From Streptomyces sp. SM11 (GTDB lineage: Bacteria > Actinomycetota > Actinomycetes > Streptomycetales > Streptomycetaceae), in assembly GCF_002910905.1 (NCBI RefSeq), contig NZ_NEUE01000158.1, positions 24,846 through 67,417 on the forward strand: 42,572 nt of DNA, written 5' to 3'. Each line of letters opens with the position of its first letter. Position 1 is the stretch's first letter. A program made the translations under genes and the position numbers. This document shows, one piece after another, positions 32,577 to 41,431 of this stretch. The notes below the pieces were generated by a model. The model was not told the origin of the DNA. It saw nothing but the letters and a program-made list of their open reading frames with translations, and searched no databases.

Positions 32577-34235
32577 ATGCCCACGTCCATCGCACCACGC
32601 AGCAACCCGACCGCCGTGACGCACGAGGTGACGAACCAGGCGCCTCCGCTCACCGGCCACGACACCGCCGACGACGCGGTGCTGCTCGAAGGGATACGCC
32701 GCGAGGGCGCCGAGTGGCACATGGACGAGCTGCACCGCTTCGGCCGCTACGTCGGCAGCGAGGAGGCGCAGCACTGGGCCGACCTGGCCAACCGCCACGA
32801 GCCGGAGCTGCGTACCCACGACCGTTTCGGCCACCGGGTCGACGAGGTCGAGTTCCACCCCGCCTACCACCACCTGATGGACGCCTCGGTGCGCGCGGGT
32901 CTCGCGGGCGCCGCCTGGGCCGACGGTCGCCCCGGGGCCCATGTCGCCCGCGCCGGCGGGTTCATGCTGGCCACGATGCTGGAGCAGGGACACCTGTGCC
33001 CGGTCTCGATGACGTACGCCGTCGTCCCGGCGCTGCGCCGCTCCCCCGACCTCGCCAAGACGTACGAACCGCTGCTGACCAGCCGGGTGTACGAGCCCGG
33101 GCTGAGCGCCCCCGCCGCCAAGCGCGGCCTGCTGGCCGGCATGGGCATGACGGAGAAGCAGGGCGGCACCGATGTGCGGGCCAACAGCACGACCGCCGCC
33201 GAGCAGACCGACGGAAGCTGGCGGCTGCGGGGGCACAAGTGGTTCACCAGCGCGCCGATGAACGACCTCTTCCTGGTGCTCGCCCAGTCGCCCGGCGGCC
33301 TGTCGTGCTTCCTGGTGCCGCGTGTGCTCCCCGACGGGAGCCGCAACACCTTCCGCATCCAGCGGCTCAAGGACAAGCTCGGCAACCGCTCCAACGCTTC
33401 CAGCGAGCCCGAGTTCGACGACACCGTGGCCTGGCTCGTCGGTGACGAGGGCAAGGGTGTGCGCACCATCATCGACATGGTGACGATGACCCGGCTCGAC
33501 TGCGTGCTCGGTTCCGCCGCGGGCACCCGTGCCGCGCTCGCGCAGGCGGCCCACCACGCACGCCACCGCTCGGTGTTCGGCGCGAAGCTGATCGATCAGC
33601 CCCTGATGCGCAACGTCCTCGCGGACCTGTCCCTGGAGTCCGAGGCCGCCACGACCCTGGCCCTGCGCCTGGCGGGGGCCGCCGACCGCGCGCACCGGGG
33701 CGACGGCGGGGAACGCGCCTTCCTGCGCCTGGCCACCGCCATCGGCAAGTACTGGGTGTGCAAGCGGCAGCCCGCCGCGGTCGCCGAGGCCCTGGAGTGC
33801 CTCGGCGGCAACGGTTACGACGAGGCGTCCGGCATGCCGCGGCTGTATCGCGAGGCCCCGCTCAACGGCATCTGGGAGGGCTCCGGCAATGTCAACGCTC
33901 TGGACATGCTGCGGGCGTTGACACGTGAACCCGAGTCCGTGGAGGCCTTCCACACCGAGATCGGGGCCGCGGCCGGGGCGGACGCGCGCCTCGACGCGGC
34001 CTGGCGGGAGCTGCGGGCCGAGCTGGCACGTCCCGAGGACGCCCAGCTCCGGGCCCGCCGGGTCATCGAACGGGCCGCACTCGTGCTGCAGGGCTCCCTC
34101 CTCGTGCGGCACGCTCCGGGGGCGGTGGCCGACGCGTTCTGCGCGTCCCGCCTCGCCGGGGACCGGGGGCTGGCCTTCGGCACGCTCCCCGCGGGCACCG
34201 ACTTCGCGGCGCTGCTGGGGCGGCTGCCCGCCTGA
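32577..34235 (+). CDS. Acyl-CoA dehydrogenase, AidB-like (552 aa)
   Basis: An FAD-dependent dehydrogenase of the AidB branch, which has an extended N-terminal domain. Hallmarks are PVSMTYAVVPALR, GMGMTEKQGGTDVRANST for the FAD/substrate strand, RLKDKLGNRSNASSEPEFDD, and YREAPLNGIWEGSGNVNALD with the likely catalytic Glu. AidB itself is linked to protection from alkylating agents and binds DNA through a basic C-terminus. Here the C-terminus is not notably basic, so a lipid-catabolic role with the neighbouring synthetase is as likely. The ATG at 32577 has GGAGGAG upstream. It is convergent with the MerR gene at 9 bp. Confidence 0.88.
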   Translation: MPTSIAPRSNPTAVTHEVTNQAPPLTGHDTADDAVLLEGIRREGAEWHMDELHRFGRYVGSEEAQHWADLANRHEPELRTHDRFGHRVDEVEFHPAYHHLMDASVRAGLAGAAWADGRPGAHVARAGGFMLATMLEQGHLCPVSMTYAVVPALRRSPDLAKTYEPLLTSRVYEPGLSAPAAKRGLLAGMGMTEKQGGTDVRANSTTAAEQTDGSWRLRGHKWFTSAPMNDLFLVLAQSPGGLSCFLVPRVLPDGSRNTFRIQRLKDKLGNRSNASSEPEFDDTVAWLVGDEGKGVRTIIDMVTMTRLDCVLGSAAGTRAALAQAAHHARHRSVFGAKLIDQPLMRNVLADLSLESEAATTLALRLAGAADRAHRGDGGERAFLRLATAIGKYWVCKRQPAAVAEALECLGGNGYDEASGMPRLYREAPLNGIWEGSGNVNALDMLRALTREPESVEAFHTEIGAAAGADARLDAAWRELRAELARPEDAQLRARRVIERAALVLQGSLLVRHAPGAVADAFCASRLAGDRGLAFGTLPAGTDFAALLGRLPA

Positions 34236-34244
34236 CCCTCCCCC

Positions 34245-35024
34245 TCACGTCGCTTGCGGACGGTGCACGCCCGGCGGCCGTCCCGCTCCGCCTCCGCCAC
34301 GATCGCGGAGGTAGGCGTCCAGCTCGGCGGCCCCGGCCAGCATGGCCCGCCCGCGGGCGGCCAGCCGGGCGTGCCAGTCGTGCAGGGCGGCCGCCAGCGG
34401 CTCCAGGCCGCCGGCCGCCCGGACCTGGGCGATCAGCGGTGCGATCTGCTCCAGCCGGTAGCCGCCCCGCCTGAGCTGGTGGGCCAGCCCGGCGTCCCGT
34501 ACGTCGGTCCCGGCGTACACCCGGTACCCGGTTCGCGGGTCGCGGCGCGGGGCGACGAGCCCGGCACGCTCCCATTTCCGGAGTGTGGCGGGCCTGATGC
34601 CCAGCTTTCCCGCCAGCGGTCCCACGAACATGTCGCCGGGGCTCGACGCGTCGTCGGGTGCGGGTGCGATGCCGGGTCCCAGATCGCGGAGGGCCCTCTC
34701 TACGGCGTGCAGCGTCCGCCGGTCCTCCAGGAGCTGGGCGTGGCTCTCGTCGACGAGGCGGAACGCCTCCTCCGGCTCGTCGCGGTTCACCGCCCGCATG
34801 ATCGACGTCGCGGTCCCGTGCCCATGTCCGGGAACCAGCGCGAGGAACGCGTCGAGGGCGAGCGCGTGCAGCGGTGTGTAGGTGCGATAGCCCTGGGGTG
34901 TGCGCCCGGCGGCCGGGAGGATCCCCGCCGCCTCGTAGTTCCTGACGGCCTGCGTCGACAGTCGGTGCCGACGGGCCAGGTCGACGGGCCGGAGGCGCTC
35001 ACCTGTTTGAGGGTTCTGCGGCAT
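34245..35024 (-). CDS. MerR-family regulator with two MerR DNA-binding domains, TioE-like (259 aa)
   Basis: Two HTH segments are visible. The first is LRPVDLARRHRLSTQAVRNY at the N-terminus, with AAGILPAAGRTPQGYRTYTP. The second, near residues 145-185, is PLAGKLGIRPATLRKWERAG with GLVAPRRDPRTGYRVYAG. This double arrangement matches TioE-type regulators from actinomycete drug-resistance loci. ATG at 35024 begins MPQNPQTG; ATG at 35033 is possible. It is divergent from an erythromycin-esterase-family gene with repeated TTCAAC elements between them, so it most likely controls that gene. No effector-binding residues can be named. Confidence 0.85.
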   Translation of the reverse strand: MPQNPQTGERLRPVDLARRHRLSTQAVRNYEAAGILPAAGRTPQGYRTYTPLHALALDAFLALVPGHGHGTATSIMRAVNRDEPEEAFRLVDESHAQLLEDRRTLHAVERALRDLGPGIAPAPDDASSPGDMFVGPLAGKLGIRPATLRKWERAGLVAPRRDPRTGYRVYAGTDVRDAGLAHQLRRGGYRLEQIAPLIAQVRAAGGLEPLAAALHDWHARLAARGRAMLAGAAELDAYLRDRGGGGAGRPPGVHRPQAT

Positions 35025-35049
35025 GAGCCCCATGATATAGCGGAAAAGT

Positions 35050-35079
35050 TTCAACCGAGGGTTCAACGATACGGTTGAA
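35050..35079. promoter_or_regulatory. Inverted repeat between MerR and erythromycin-esterase-like genes
   Basis: TTCAACCG (35050-35057) and CGGTTGAA (35072-35079) are exact reverse complements 14 bp apart. A third TTCAAC lies between them at 35062-35067. The right arm ends 3 bp before the esterase-like start codon, so bound MerR would cover the transcription start of a leaderless message. Confidence 0.6.
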
Positions 35080-35082
35080 GCC

Positions 35083-36285
35083 ATGGCCAACGACATCAAG
35101 GACATCGCCCACGCCGTCGAGGCGGCCTCCGTCATGGGGCTGTTCGCCTCCCCGCCCCGGATACTGACCCTGGGCGAGCCCACCCACGGGGTGGACGCCC
35201 CGCTCCGCCTGCGCAACGCGCTCTTCCGGCAGCTCGTCGAGCGGGAGGGCTACCGGACGATCGCCATCGAGAGCGACTGCGTGGCGGGGCTGCTGGTGGA
35301 CGACCACGTAACGGCCGGCGCGGACACGCTCGACGAGGTGATGGAGCGGGGGTTCGGTCACGGTCTCGGGGCGTCGGCGGCCAATCGTGAACTGGTGAGC
35401 TGGATGCGCGCGTTCAACGACGGCCGGCCCGCGTCCGACCAGCTCCGTTTCGCCGGCTTCGACGGCCCGCTGGAAATGGCCTACGCCGCGAGCCCCCGGG
35501 AAACCCTCACCTCGCTGCACCACTGTCTCGCGGACCACGTGGACCCGGGCCTGCTCCCCTGCACCGCCGAGACGCTCGACCGCCTGATCGGCGCCGACGA
35601 CCGGTGGACCGACCCCGCGGCGATGCTGGATCCGTCCGCGTCCTTCGGACGGTCGGCCGAGGCCCGGGAACTGCGGCTGCTCGCCGACGACCTGGGGACG
35701 CTGCTCGACACGTGGACGCCGCACCTGATCGCGGTGGCCTCGCGGGACGCGTTCGACCGGGCGCTCCTGCACGCGCGGGCCGCCTCGGGTCTGCTGCGGT
35801 ACCACTACTGGATGGCCGACACCTCACCGGGCCGACTGGCACGGCTGACGGGCCTGCGGGATCAGATGATGGCCGCCAATCTCCTCGCGCTCGCCGAACG
35901 GGGGCCGGTCCTGGCGCACGCCCACAACGGCCATCTCCAGCGGGACATGAGCTCGATGCGGATGGGCGGCCTGCCGCTGGAGTGGTGGAGCGCGGGCTCC
36001 ATCGTGCACGCCCGTCTGGGCGAGGAGTACGGCTTCCTGGCCACCGCCTTCGGCACGATGCGGCACCAAGGGGTCGACATTCCGCCGCCGGACACCCTCG
36101 AAGGAATCCTGTACGCGCTCCCGGACGAGCCTTTCCTGGTGGACGCCTCCGAGCTGGCCGCCGCCGTCGGCGCCACGGGTCCCGTACGGCGTGTGTCCCC
36201 GTACTTCGGCTACGCGCCGCTCGACCCGACGCACCTGTCCCGCATCGACGGAGTCGTGTTCATGAAGGACATCCCGGAGGACTGA
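35083..36285 (+). CDS. Erythromycin esterase family protein (400 aa)
   Basis: Related to EreA/EreC-type macrolide esterases, metal-independent hydrolases with Glu/His catalytic residues. Seen here are LGEPTHGVDAPLRLRNALFR (the conserved E-x-x-H near residue 33), YRTIAIESDCVAG, RFAGFDGP, and VLAHAHNGHLQRD with the later conserved His. Many family members have other or unknown substrates, so macrolide resistance should not be assumed. The ATG at 35083 directly follows a MerR-type inverted repeat and has no ribosome-binding site, suggesting a leaderless transcript. It is controlled, by inference, by the divergent TioE-like MerR. Confidence 0.85.
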   Translation: MANDIKDIAHAVEAASVMGLFASPPRILTLGEPTHGVDAPLRLRNALFRQLVEREGYRTIAIESDCVAGLLVDDHVTAGADTLDEVMERGFGHGLGASAANRELVSWMRAFNDGRPASDQLRFAGFDGPLEMAYAASPRETLTSLHHCLADHVDPGLLPCTAETLDRLIGADDRWTDPAAMLDPSASFGRSAEARELRLLADDLGTLLDTWTPHLIAVASRDAFDRALLHARAASGLLRYHYWMADTSPGRLARLTGLRDQMMAANLLALAERGPVLAHAHNGHLQRDMSSMRMGGLPLEWWSAGSIVHARLGEEYGFLATAFGTMRHQGVDIPPPDTLEGILYALPDEPFLVDASELAAAVGATGPVRRVSPYFGYAPLDPTHLSRIDGVVFMKDIPED

Positions 36286-36394
36286 GCACGCCCGGACAGG
36301 TGAATCCGGTCCGGCCAGGAATAGGTGGACAGGGCCGTTGTTGATCACACCATGACTTCTGAGATTTCCGGGACGGGCAGGACCTTCGGACGCG

Positions 36395-36972
36395 TGGGGA
36401 TCGGTCGGCCTCGGGCACTTCGCCACCCTGCACGGCTGGGCGAAGGCTGAGATCGACGGCCCTGTGGCATACGACGACGCGACGTTCCATGTCTCCATGC
36501 GGCCCACGAGTCGGCGCCGTTCGTGGGCGACTTCACCGTCGATGTGACGGTGGACGGCTACGGAACTCGGCTGCCTGCACGCCGACGTCCACACGCCGCG
36601 CTTCGGGCTGCGGATGTGCACGATGGTGATGCCGACTGCCATCGGGCCCAACCGGATGCAGTTCCGGCAGCTCAACCGCATCGCCTTCGACGAGCCCGGC
36701 CGGCTGCCGCCCCGGCTGGCCCGGATCGTCAGCCGTACAGCGGCCCTGCTCCTGGACCGCCCCGTCCTCCGGTCCAGTTGCGAGTTCACCGCCGCCGATT
36801 TCCCGATCTGGCATCACAAGCAGTGCCAGCAGCCGCCCCGGCCGGCTTCCGGTGACGGGCCGATCGGCCCGTTCCGGCGGCGGGCCAAGCGGTGCTGTCC
36901 GGAGACACCCGGCAGGGGTGCGGTGACCCGGCCCCATCGCAGCGAGGGCGAGGACAGCGCCATGCTCTCCTG
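36395..36972 (+). pseudogene. Frameshifted relic of a Rieske-type oxygenase alpha subunit (KshA-like C-terminal part)
   Basis: Consecutive segments in different plus-strand frames match the catalytic domain of KshA-like oxygenases. GLGHFATLHGWAKAEIDGPV has the H-x4-H iron ligands and is followed by YDDATFHVSM. Then come HESAPFVGDFTVDVTVDGYG, and RFGLRMCTMVMPTAIGPNRM with QFRQLNRIAFDEP, ending FPIWHHKQ and SGDGPIGPFRR. At least two frameshifts are needed. The N-terminal Rieske cluster domain is missing, and the Asp ligand that should precede the His pair appears to be Gly. Such enzymes hydroxylate steroids or similar rings. Boundaries are approximate; family assignment is from motif memory. 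Confidence 0.65.
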
Positions 36973-37320
36973 ACCTGCCCCGCTCCGGCTGCGCCCCGCG
37001 CCCGGCCCTCCTGCGTCCCCGGCCCCGCCCCTCCGGTGCCCCCTGCCCTCTTCCCGGCACCGCGGAGGCCGGGGCTCCGCACTTCGGGCGCCATTCGGGC
37101 GGTGATCACGGGAAAGCGGGCGGCTCGGGCGACCGGATCGGCGGCCGTCCTGGGCGTGACCAGCGGTGTCACACCCGGGAAACGGGCGCGAACGGGCCGA
37201 GGGGATCTGGTGAAGCGGCTGGTCGTGCCCCTGGGACTGCTTGTACAAACGACACATGAGCCCGAACGGACGAGCGGGCCCCGCCCGCAACGGGCCCAGC
37301 AGCGACCAGGGAAGTGCGCC
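36973..37320. other. Intergenic region upstream of the DeoR gene
   Basis: No convincing gene. The only element of note is the palindrome TTGTACAA at 37241-37248, 72 bp before the DeoR start codon. It is a possible operator or part of a promoter, and the evidence is weak because only one copy is seen. Confidence 0.35.
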
Positions 37321-38082
37321 GTGGACACCGAGGAACGCCGTCGGGGAATTCTGGAGACGGCCCGGCGGGAGGGGTCGGTCGGAGTGAACGCCCTGGCGGA
37401 GCTGTTCGAGGTGGCCAAGGAGACCGTCCGCCGCGATCTGCGTGTGCTGGAGGAGCACGGACTCGTCCGCCGGACCCACGGCGGCGCCTACCCGGTGGAG
37501 TCGGCCGGTTTCGAGACCACGCTCGCCGTCCGCACCACCCGTAACGTTCCGCAGAAGTCTCGGATCGCGGCAGCCGCCGCCGATCTGCTCGGCGACGCCG
37601 AGACGGTCTTCGTCGACGAGGGCTTCACCCCGCAGCTCGTCGCCGAGGCGTTTCCCCAGGACCGGCCGCTGACCGTGGTCACCGCTTCCCTGGCCGTCGC
37701 CACCTCCCTCGCCGGGGCGGAGAAGACCTCGGTGCTGCTGCTGGGAGGCCGGGTGCGGGGCTCGACGATGGCGACCGTCGACCACTGGGCCTCCCGGATG
37801 CTCGCGGACTTCGTCATCGACCTCGCGTATCTCGGGGCCAACGGCATCTCCCGCGGGTACGGCCTCACCACCCCGGACCCCGCCGTCGCCGAGGTGAAGG
37901 CGCAGGCGCTGCGCAGCTCTCGGCGCCGGATCTTCGCCGGGATCCACAGCAAGTTCGGGGCGGTGAGCTTCTGCCGGTTCGCCGGGGTCGGCGACTTCGA
38001 AGCGATCGTCACCGACGCCGGACTCCCCTCGGCCGAGGCTCAGCGCTACTCCCTCCTGGGCCCCCAGGTCATCCGCGTCTGA
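37321..38082 (+). CDS. DeoR-family transcriptional regulator of sugar metabolism (253 aa)
   Basis: The N-terminal DeoR HTH reads RRRGILETARREGSVGVNAL, then AKETVRRDLRVLEEHGLVRR and THGGAY. The C-terminal DeoRC sensor domain has KSRIAAAAADLLGDAETVFVDE and LLGGRVRGST, typical of phosphosugar-binding members. GTG at 37321 is preferred, as family sequence begins there with AGGGAAG upstream. It precedes a binding-protein/permease/dehydrogenase/kinase operon in the same direction and probably represses it until a phosphorylated sugar appears. Confidence 0.9.
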   Translation: MDTEERRRGILETARREGSVGVNALAELFEVAKETVRRDLRVLEEHGLVRRTHGGAYPVESAGFETTLAVRTTRNVPQKSRIAAAAADLLGDAETVFVDEGFTPQLVAEAFPQDRPLTVVTASLAVATSLAGAEKTSVLLLGGRVRGSTMATVDHWASRMLADFVIDLAYLGANGISRGYGLTTPDPAVAEVKAQALRSSRRRIFAGIHSKFGAVSFCRFAGVGDFEAIVTDAGLPSAEAQRYSLLGPQVIRV

Positions 38083-38217
38083 CCGGGCCCACCGCCTGTA
38101 CCACCGCCCCCAAGGCTCCCGCACCCCCACATCCGCTCCACCCTCACCGCCGGGGCCTGGCTCGCCATGCCCACAACGACCCGATCACCGAGCCGCTACG
38201 ACTGATCAGGAGCCCCC

Positions 38218-39585
38218 ATGCCTCATCCAGGACGCCGCCGCCGACCACGAGTCCGTGGCCGGGCCTGCGCCATGACCGCCGCCCTGACCCTGCTCGCCAC
38301 CGGCTGCGCCGGAGCGGGCGGGACCGCCTTCGGCGGCGGCGACGCACTGAACGTACTGATGGTGAACAACCCGCAGATGGTCGAACTGCAGAAGCTGACC
38401 GCGCGGCACTTCACGGAGGAGACCGGCATCAAGGTCCACTTCACGGTGCTGCCCGAGAACGACGTACGCGACAAGATCAGCCAGGACTTCTCCAACCAGG
38501 CCGGTCAGTACGACATCGCCACCATCAGCAACTTCGAGCTGCCCTTCTTCGCGAAGAACGGCTGGCTGCACCCCCTCGACGTGTACGCGGCGGCCGACAC
38601 CGCCTTCGACCAGGAGGACATCCTCCGACCGTTGCGGGAATCGCTGACCGCCGAGGACGGCAAGCTCTACGCCCAGCCCTTCTACGGCGAGTCGTCCTTC
38701 CTGATGTACCGCAGGGACGTCTTCGAGGAGCACGGCCTCACGATGCCCGAGAAGCCGACCTGGGAGCAGGTGGCGAAGCTCGCCGAGCGCACGGACGGGG
38801 CTGAGCCCGGGATGAAGGGCATCTGCCTGCGCGGGCTGCCGGGCTGGGGGGAGGTCATCGCCCCGCTCACCACGGTCGTCAACACGATGGGCGGCACCTG
38901 GTTCACCGAGGACTGGGAACCGCGCCTGAACGCACCGGAGTTCAAGAAGGCGACGAAGTTCTACGTCGATCTCGTGCGGGAGCACGGAGAGCTCGGCGCC
39001 CCGCAGTCCGGGTACGCCGAGTGTCTGAACAACATGACCCAGGGCAAGACCGCCATGTGGTACGACGCCACGGCGGGCGCCGGGTCCCTGGAGGCGAAGG
39101 GCTCCCCGGTGAAGGGGAAGATCGGTTACGTCCCGGCCCCCGTCGAGCGGACCGAGAGCTCCGGCTGGCTCTACACCTGGGCCTGGGGTCTGCAGAAGGC
39201 GTCCAAGAAGGCCGACGACGCCTGGAAGTTCGTGTCCTGGGCCTCCAGCAAGGAGTACGAGGAGCTCGTCGGGGCCACCAGCGGCTGGTCCAACGTCCCT
39301 GCGGGTAAACGGGCTTCCACCTACGCCAACCCCGAATACCGGGCGGAGGCGGGCGCGTTCGCCGATGTCACCGAGCGGGCCATCTCCGAGGCCGATCCGG
39401 GGAATCCGGGCACCCAGCCGCGCCCGACGGCGGGCATCCAGTTCGTCGGCGTACCGGAGTTCACCGATCTGGGCACCCGGGTGGCGCGGGAGATCAGCGC
39501 CGCCATCGCGGGCCGCCAGTCGGTGGACTCCGCACTCGCCGCCTCCCAGAAGCTGGCCGAGAAGGTCGCGGAGGCATACCGATGA
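38218..39585 (+). CDS. Sugar/polyol ABC transporter substrate-binding lipoprotein (455 aa)
   Basis: A family-1 extracellular solute-binding protein. A basic N-terminus (PGRRRRPRVRGR) and hydrophobic segment lead to the lipobox LLATGC with Cys30. The mature part has features of sorbitol/mannitol-type binding proteins: FTEETGIKVHFTVLPENDVR, QYDIATISNFELPFFAKNGW and YGESSFLMYRRDVF. ATG at 38218 has AGGAG upstream. The stop overlaps the first permease start by 4 bp. With a polyol-type dehydrogenase and PfkB kinase downstream, the substrate is probably a sugar alcohol; the exact one is not visible. Confidence 0.9.
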   Translation: MPHPGRRRRPRVRGRACAMTAALTLLATGCAGAGGTAFGGGDALNVLMVNNPQMVELQKLTARHFTEETGIKVHFTVLPENDVRDKISQDFSNQAGQYDIATISNFELPFFAKNGWLHPLDVYAAADTAFDQEDILRPLRESLTAEDGKLYAQPFYGESSFLMYRRDVFEEHGLTMPEKPTWEQVAKLAERTDGAEPGMKGICLRGLPGWGEVIAPLTTVVNTMGGTWFTEDWEPRLNAPEFKKATKFYVDLVREHGELGAPQSGYAECLNNMTQGKTAMWYDATAGAGSLEAKGSPVKGKIGYVPAPVERTESSGWLYTWAWGLQKASKKADDAWKFVSWASSKEYEELVGATSGWSNVPAGKRASTYANPEYRAEAGAFADVTERAISEADPGNPGTQPRPTAGIQFVGVPEFTDLGTRVAREISAAIAGRQSVDSALAASQKLAEKVAEAYR

Positions 39586-40544
39586 CCGTCACCGCCACCC
39601 GAGCGGCCACGTCCCGGCCGGCTCCGGCGAAGAAGCCGGGCGGCAGCAACCGGCGGCGCGCCTGGGCGACCCGCGCACCCCTGCTGCCCGCGCTCATCTT
39701 CCTGATCGCCGTCACCCAACTGCCGTTCGTGGCAACCCTGGTGATCTCGCTCTTCGACTGGAACTCCCTCAAGCCGGAGAAGCGCCACTTCACCGGTTTC
39801 TCCAATTACACGTCGGTGTTCACCGATGAGGCGTTGCGCGAATCGGTCGTGACGACCGTCGTCCTGACCGCGTCCGTCGTGATCGTCAGTGTCGCGCTGG
39901 GGCTCGTCTTCGCCCTGCTGCTGGACCGCGCCTTCTTCGGCCGGGGGTTCGTGCGCACCCTGCTGATCACTCCTTTCCTGCTGGTGCCGGTCTCGGCCGC
40001 GCTGCTGTGGAAGCACGCCCTCTACAACCCCGAGTACGGACTGTTCAACGGGGCGCTCACCTGGTTCGGCGAGCTGTTCGGCATCGAGAGCATCGCGCAG
40101 CCGGAGTGGACGTCCGAGATGCCGCTGATCGCCATCGAGGCTTCGCTCGTGTGGCAGTGGACGCCGTTCATGATGCTGATCCTGCTGGCCGGGCTGCAGA
40201 GCCGGCCGGCCGAGATCATGGAGGCCGCACGGCTGGACGGGGCCGGACCCTGGCAGATGTTCCGCTACCTGACCCTGCCGCATCTGCGCCGCTACCTCGA
40301 ACTCGGCATCCTGCTCGGGTCGGTGTACATCGTGCAGAACTTCGACGCGGTGTTCACGATCACCTCCGGCGGTCTCGGCACCGCCAATCTCCCGTACACC
40401 GTCTACGAGACCTTCTACCGGGCCCATGAGTACGGGCTGGCGTCCGCCGCGGGTGTGGTCGTGGTGATCGGCACGATCATCATCGCCACCTTCGCGCTCC
40501 GGGTGGTCTCCTCCCTCTTCCGTGAGGAGGCGAGCCGCGCATGA
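39582..40544 (+). CDS. Sugar ABC transporter permease, MalF/SmoF type (320 aa)
   Basis: Six hydrophobic segments after a basic cytoplasmic N-terminus. The first helix is LLPALIFLIAVTQLPFVATL, and the coupling EAA loop is PAEIMEAARLDGAGPWQMFR before LPHL. It is coupled by 4-bp overlaps to the binding protein before it and the second permease after it. An ATPase for this importer is not in the window; Streptomyces sugar importers often share the MsiK ATPase, which would explain its absence. Confidence 0.92.
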   Translation: MTVTATRAATSRPAPAKKPGGSNRRRAWATRAPLLPALIFLIAVTQLPFVATLVISLFDWNSLKPEKRHFTGFSNYTSVFTDEALRESVVTTVVLTASVVIVSVALGLVFALLLDRAFFGRGFVRTLLITPFLLVPVSAALLWKHALYNPEYGLFNGALTWFGELFGIESIAQPEWTSEMPLIAIEASLVWQWTPFMMLILLAGLQSRPAEIMEAARLDGAGPWQMFRYLTLPHLRRYLELGILLGSVYIVQNFDAVFTITSGGLGTANLPYTVYETFYRAHEYGLASAAGVVVVIGTIIIATFALRVVSSLFREEASRA

Positions 40545-41431
40545 GCGCCTCGACCGTGACATCCGCATCCGCATCCGCGTCCGCATCCGTCAACGCATCG
40601 ACGCGCAAGGCCCGTCGGCGTTCGGCCGCCCTGGGCATCGTCGCCTGGGTCGTGGGGATCGGTTTCTGTCTGCCCGCCCTGTGGATGGTGCTGACGTCCT
40701 TCCACGCGGAGGCCGACGCGGCGACCAACCCGCCGTCGCTCGCCGCCGCGCTGACGCTGGAGGGCTACCGCACGTTCTTCGGCGGCGGAGGCGGCCCGAC
40801 GCCGTGGCCCCCGCTGGTCAACTCGCTGGCGGCCTCGTTCTTCTCGACCGTGCTGGTGCTGCTGCTCGCGCTTCCGGCCGCGTACGCGCTGTCCATCCGG
40901 CGGGTGCGCAAGTGGACGGACGTGATGTTCTTCTTCCTGTCCACCAAGATGCTGCCGGTGGTCGCCGGGCTGCTGCCGGTGTACCTGTTCGCGAAGAACA
41001 CGGGGCTGCTGGACAACATCTGGCTGCTGGTCCTGCTCTACACCTCGATGAACCTGCCGATCGCGGTGTGGATGATGCAGTCCTTCCTCGCGGACGTGCC
41101 CGTCTCCATCATCGAGGCGGCGCAGGTCGACGGGGCCCGGCTGCCGACGGTGCTGCGCCGGGTCGTCGCCCCGGTCGCCGGTCCCGGTATCGCCGCGACC
41201 GCCCTGATCTGCTTCATCTTCAGCTGGAACGAGCTGTTGTTCGCCCGGGTGCTGACCGGCGTGGTCGCCGGGACCGCACCCGTCCATCTGACCACCTTCG
41301 TCACCACCCAGGGCCTCTTCCTCGCCCAGCTGTGCGCGGCGTCGGTGGTCGTGTCCCTGCCGGTGCTCGTCGCCGGCTACGCCGCCCAGGACAAACTCGT
41401 CCAGGGCCTCTCCCTGGGAGCAGTCAAATGA
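40541..41431 (+). CDS. Sugar ABC transporter permease, MalG/SmoG type (296 aa)
   Basis: The second membrane subunit. After a low-complexity N-terminus (SASASASASV, from a 6-bp DNA repeat) come six helices and the EAA loop VSIIEAAQVDGARLPTVLRR. Ends are coupled by 4-bp overlaps with the first permease and the dehydrogenase. The N-terminal repeat lies before the first helix and is unlikely to affect transport. Confidence 0.92.
   Translation: MSASTVTSASASASASVNASTRKARRRSAALGIVAWVVGIGFCLPALWMVLTSFHAEADAATNPPSLAAALTLEGYRTFFGGGGGPTPWPPLVNSLAASFFSTVLVLLLALPAAYALSIRRVRKWTDVMFFFLSTKMLPVVAGLLPVYLFAKNTGLLDNIWLLVLLYTSMNLPIAVWMMQSFLADVPVSIIEAAQVDGARLPTVLRRVVAPVAGPGIAATALICFIFSWNELLFARVLTGVVAGTAPVHLTTFVTTQGLFLAQLCAASVVVSLPVLVAGYAAQDKLVQGLSLGAVK
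40559..40590 (+). repeat. 6-bp tandem repeat at the permease N-terminus
   Basis: About five copies of ATCCGC, one changed to GTCCGC. Copy number can vary without changing the reading frame, giving alternating Ser-Ala residues. Confidence 0.7.
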
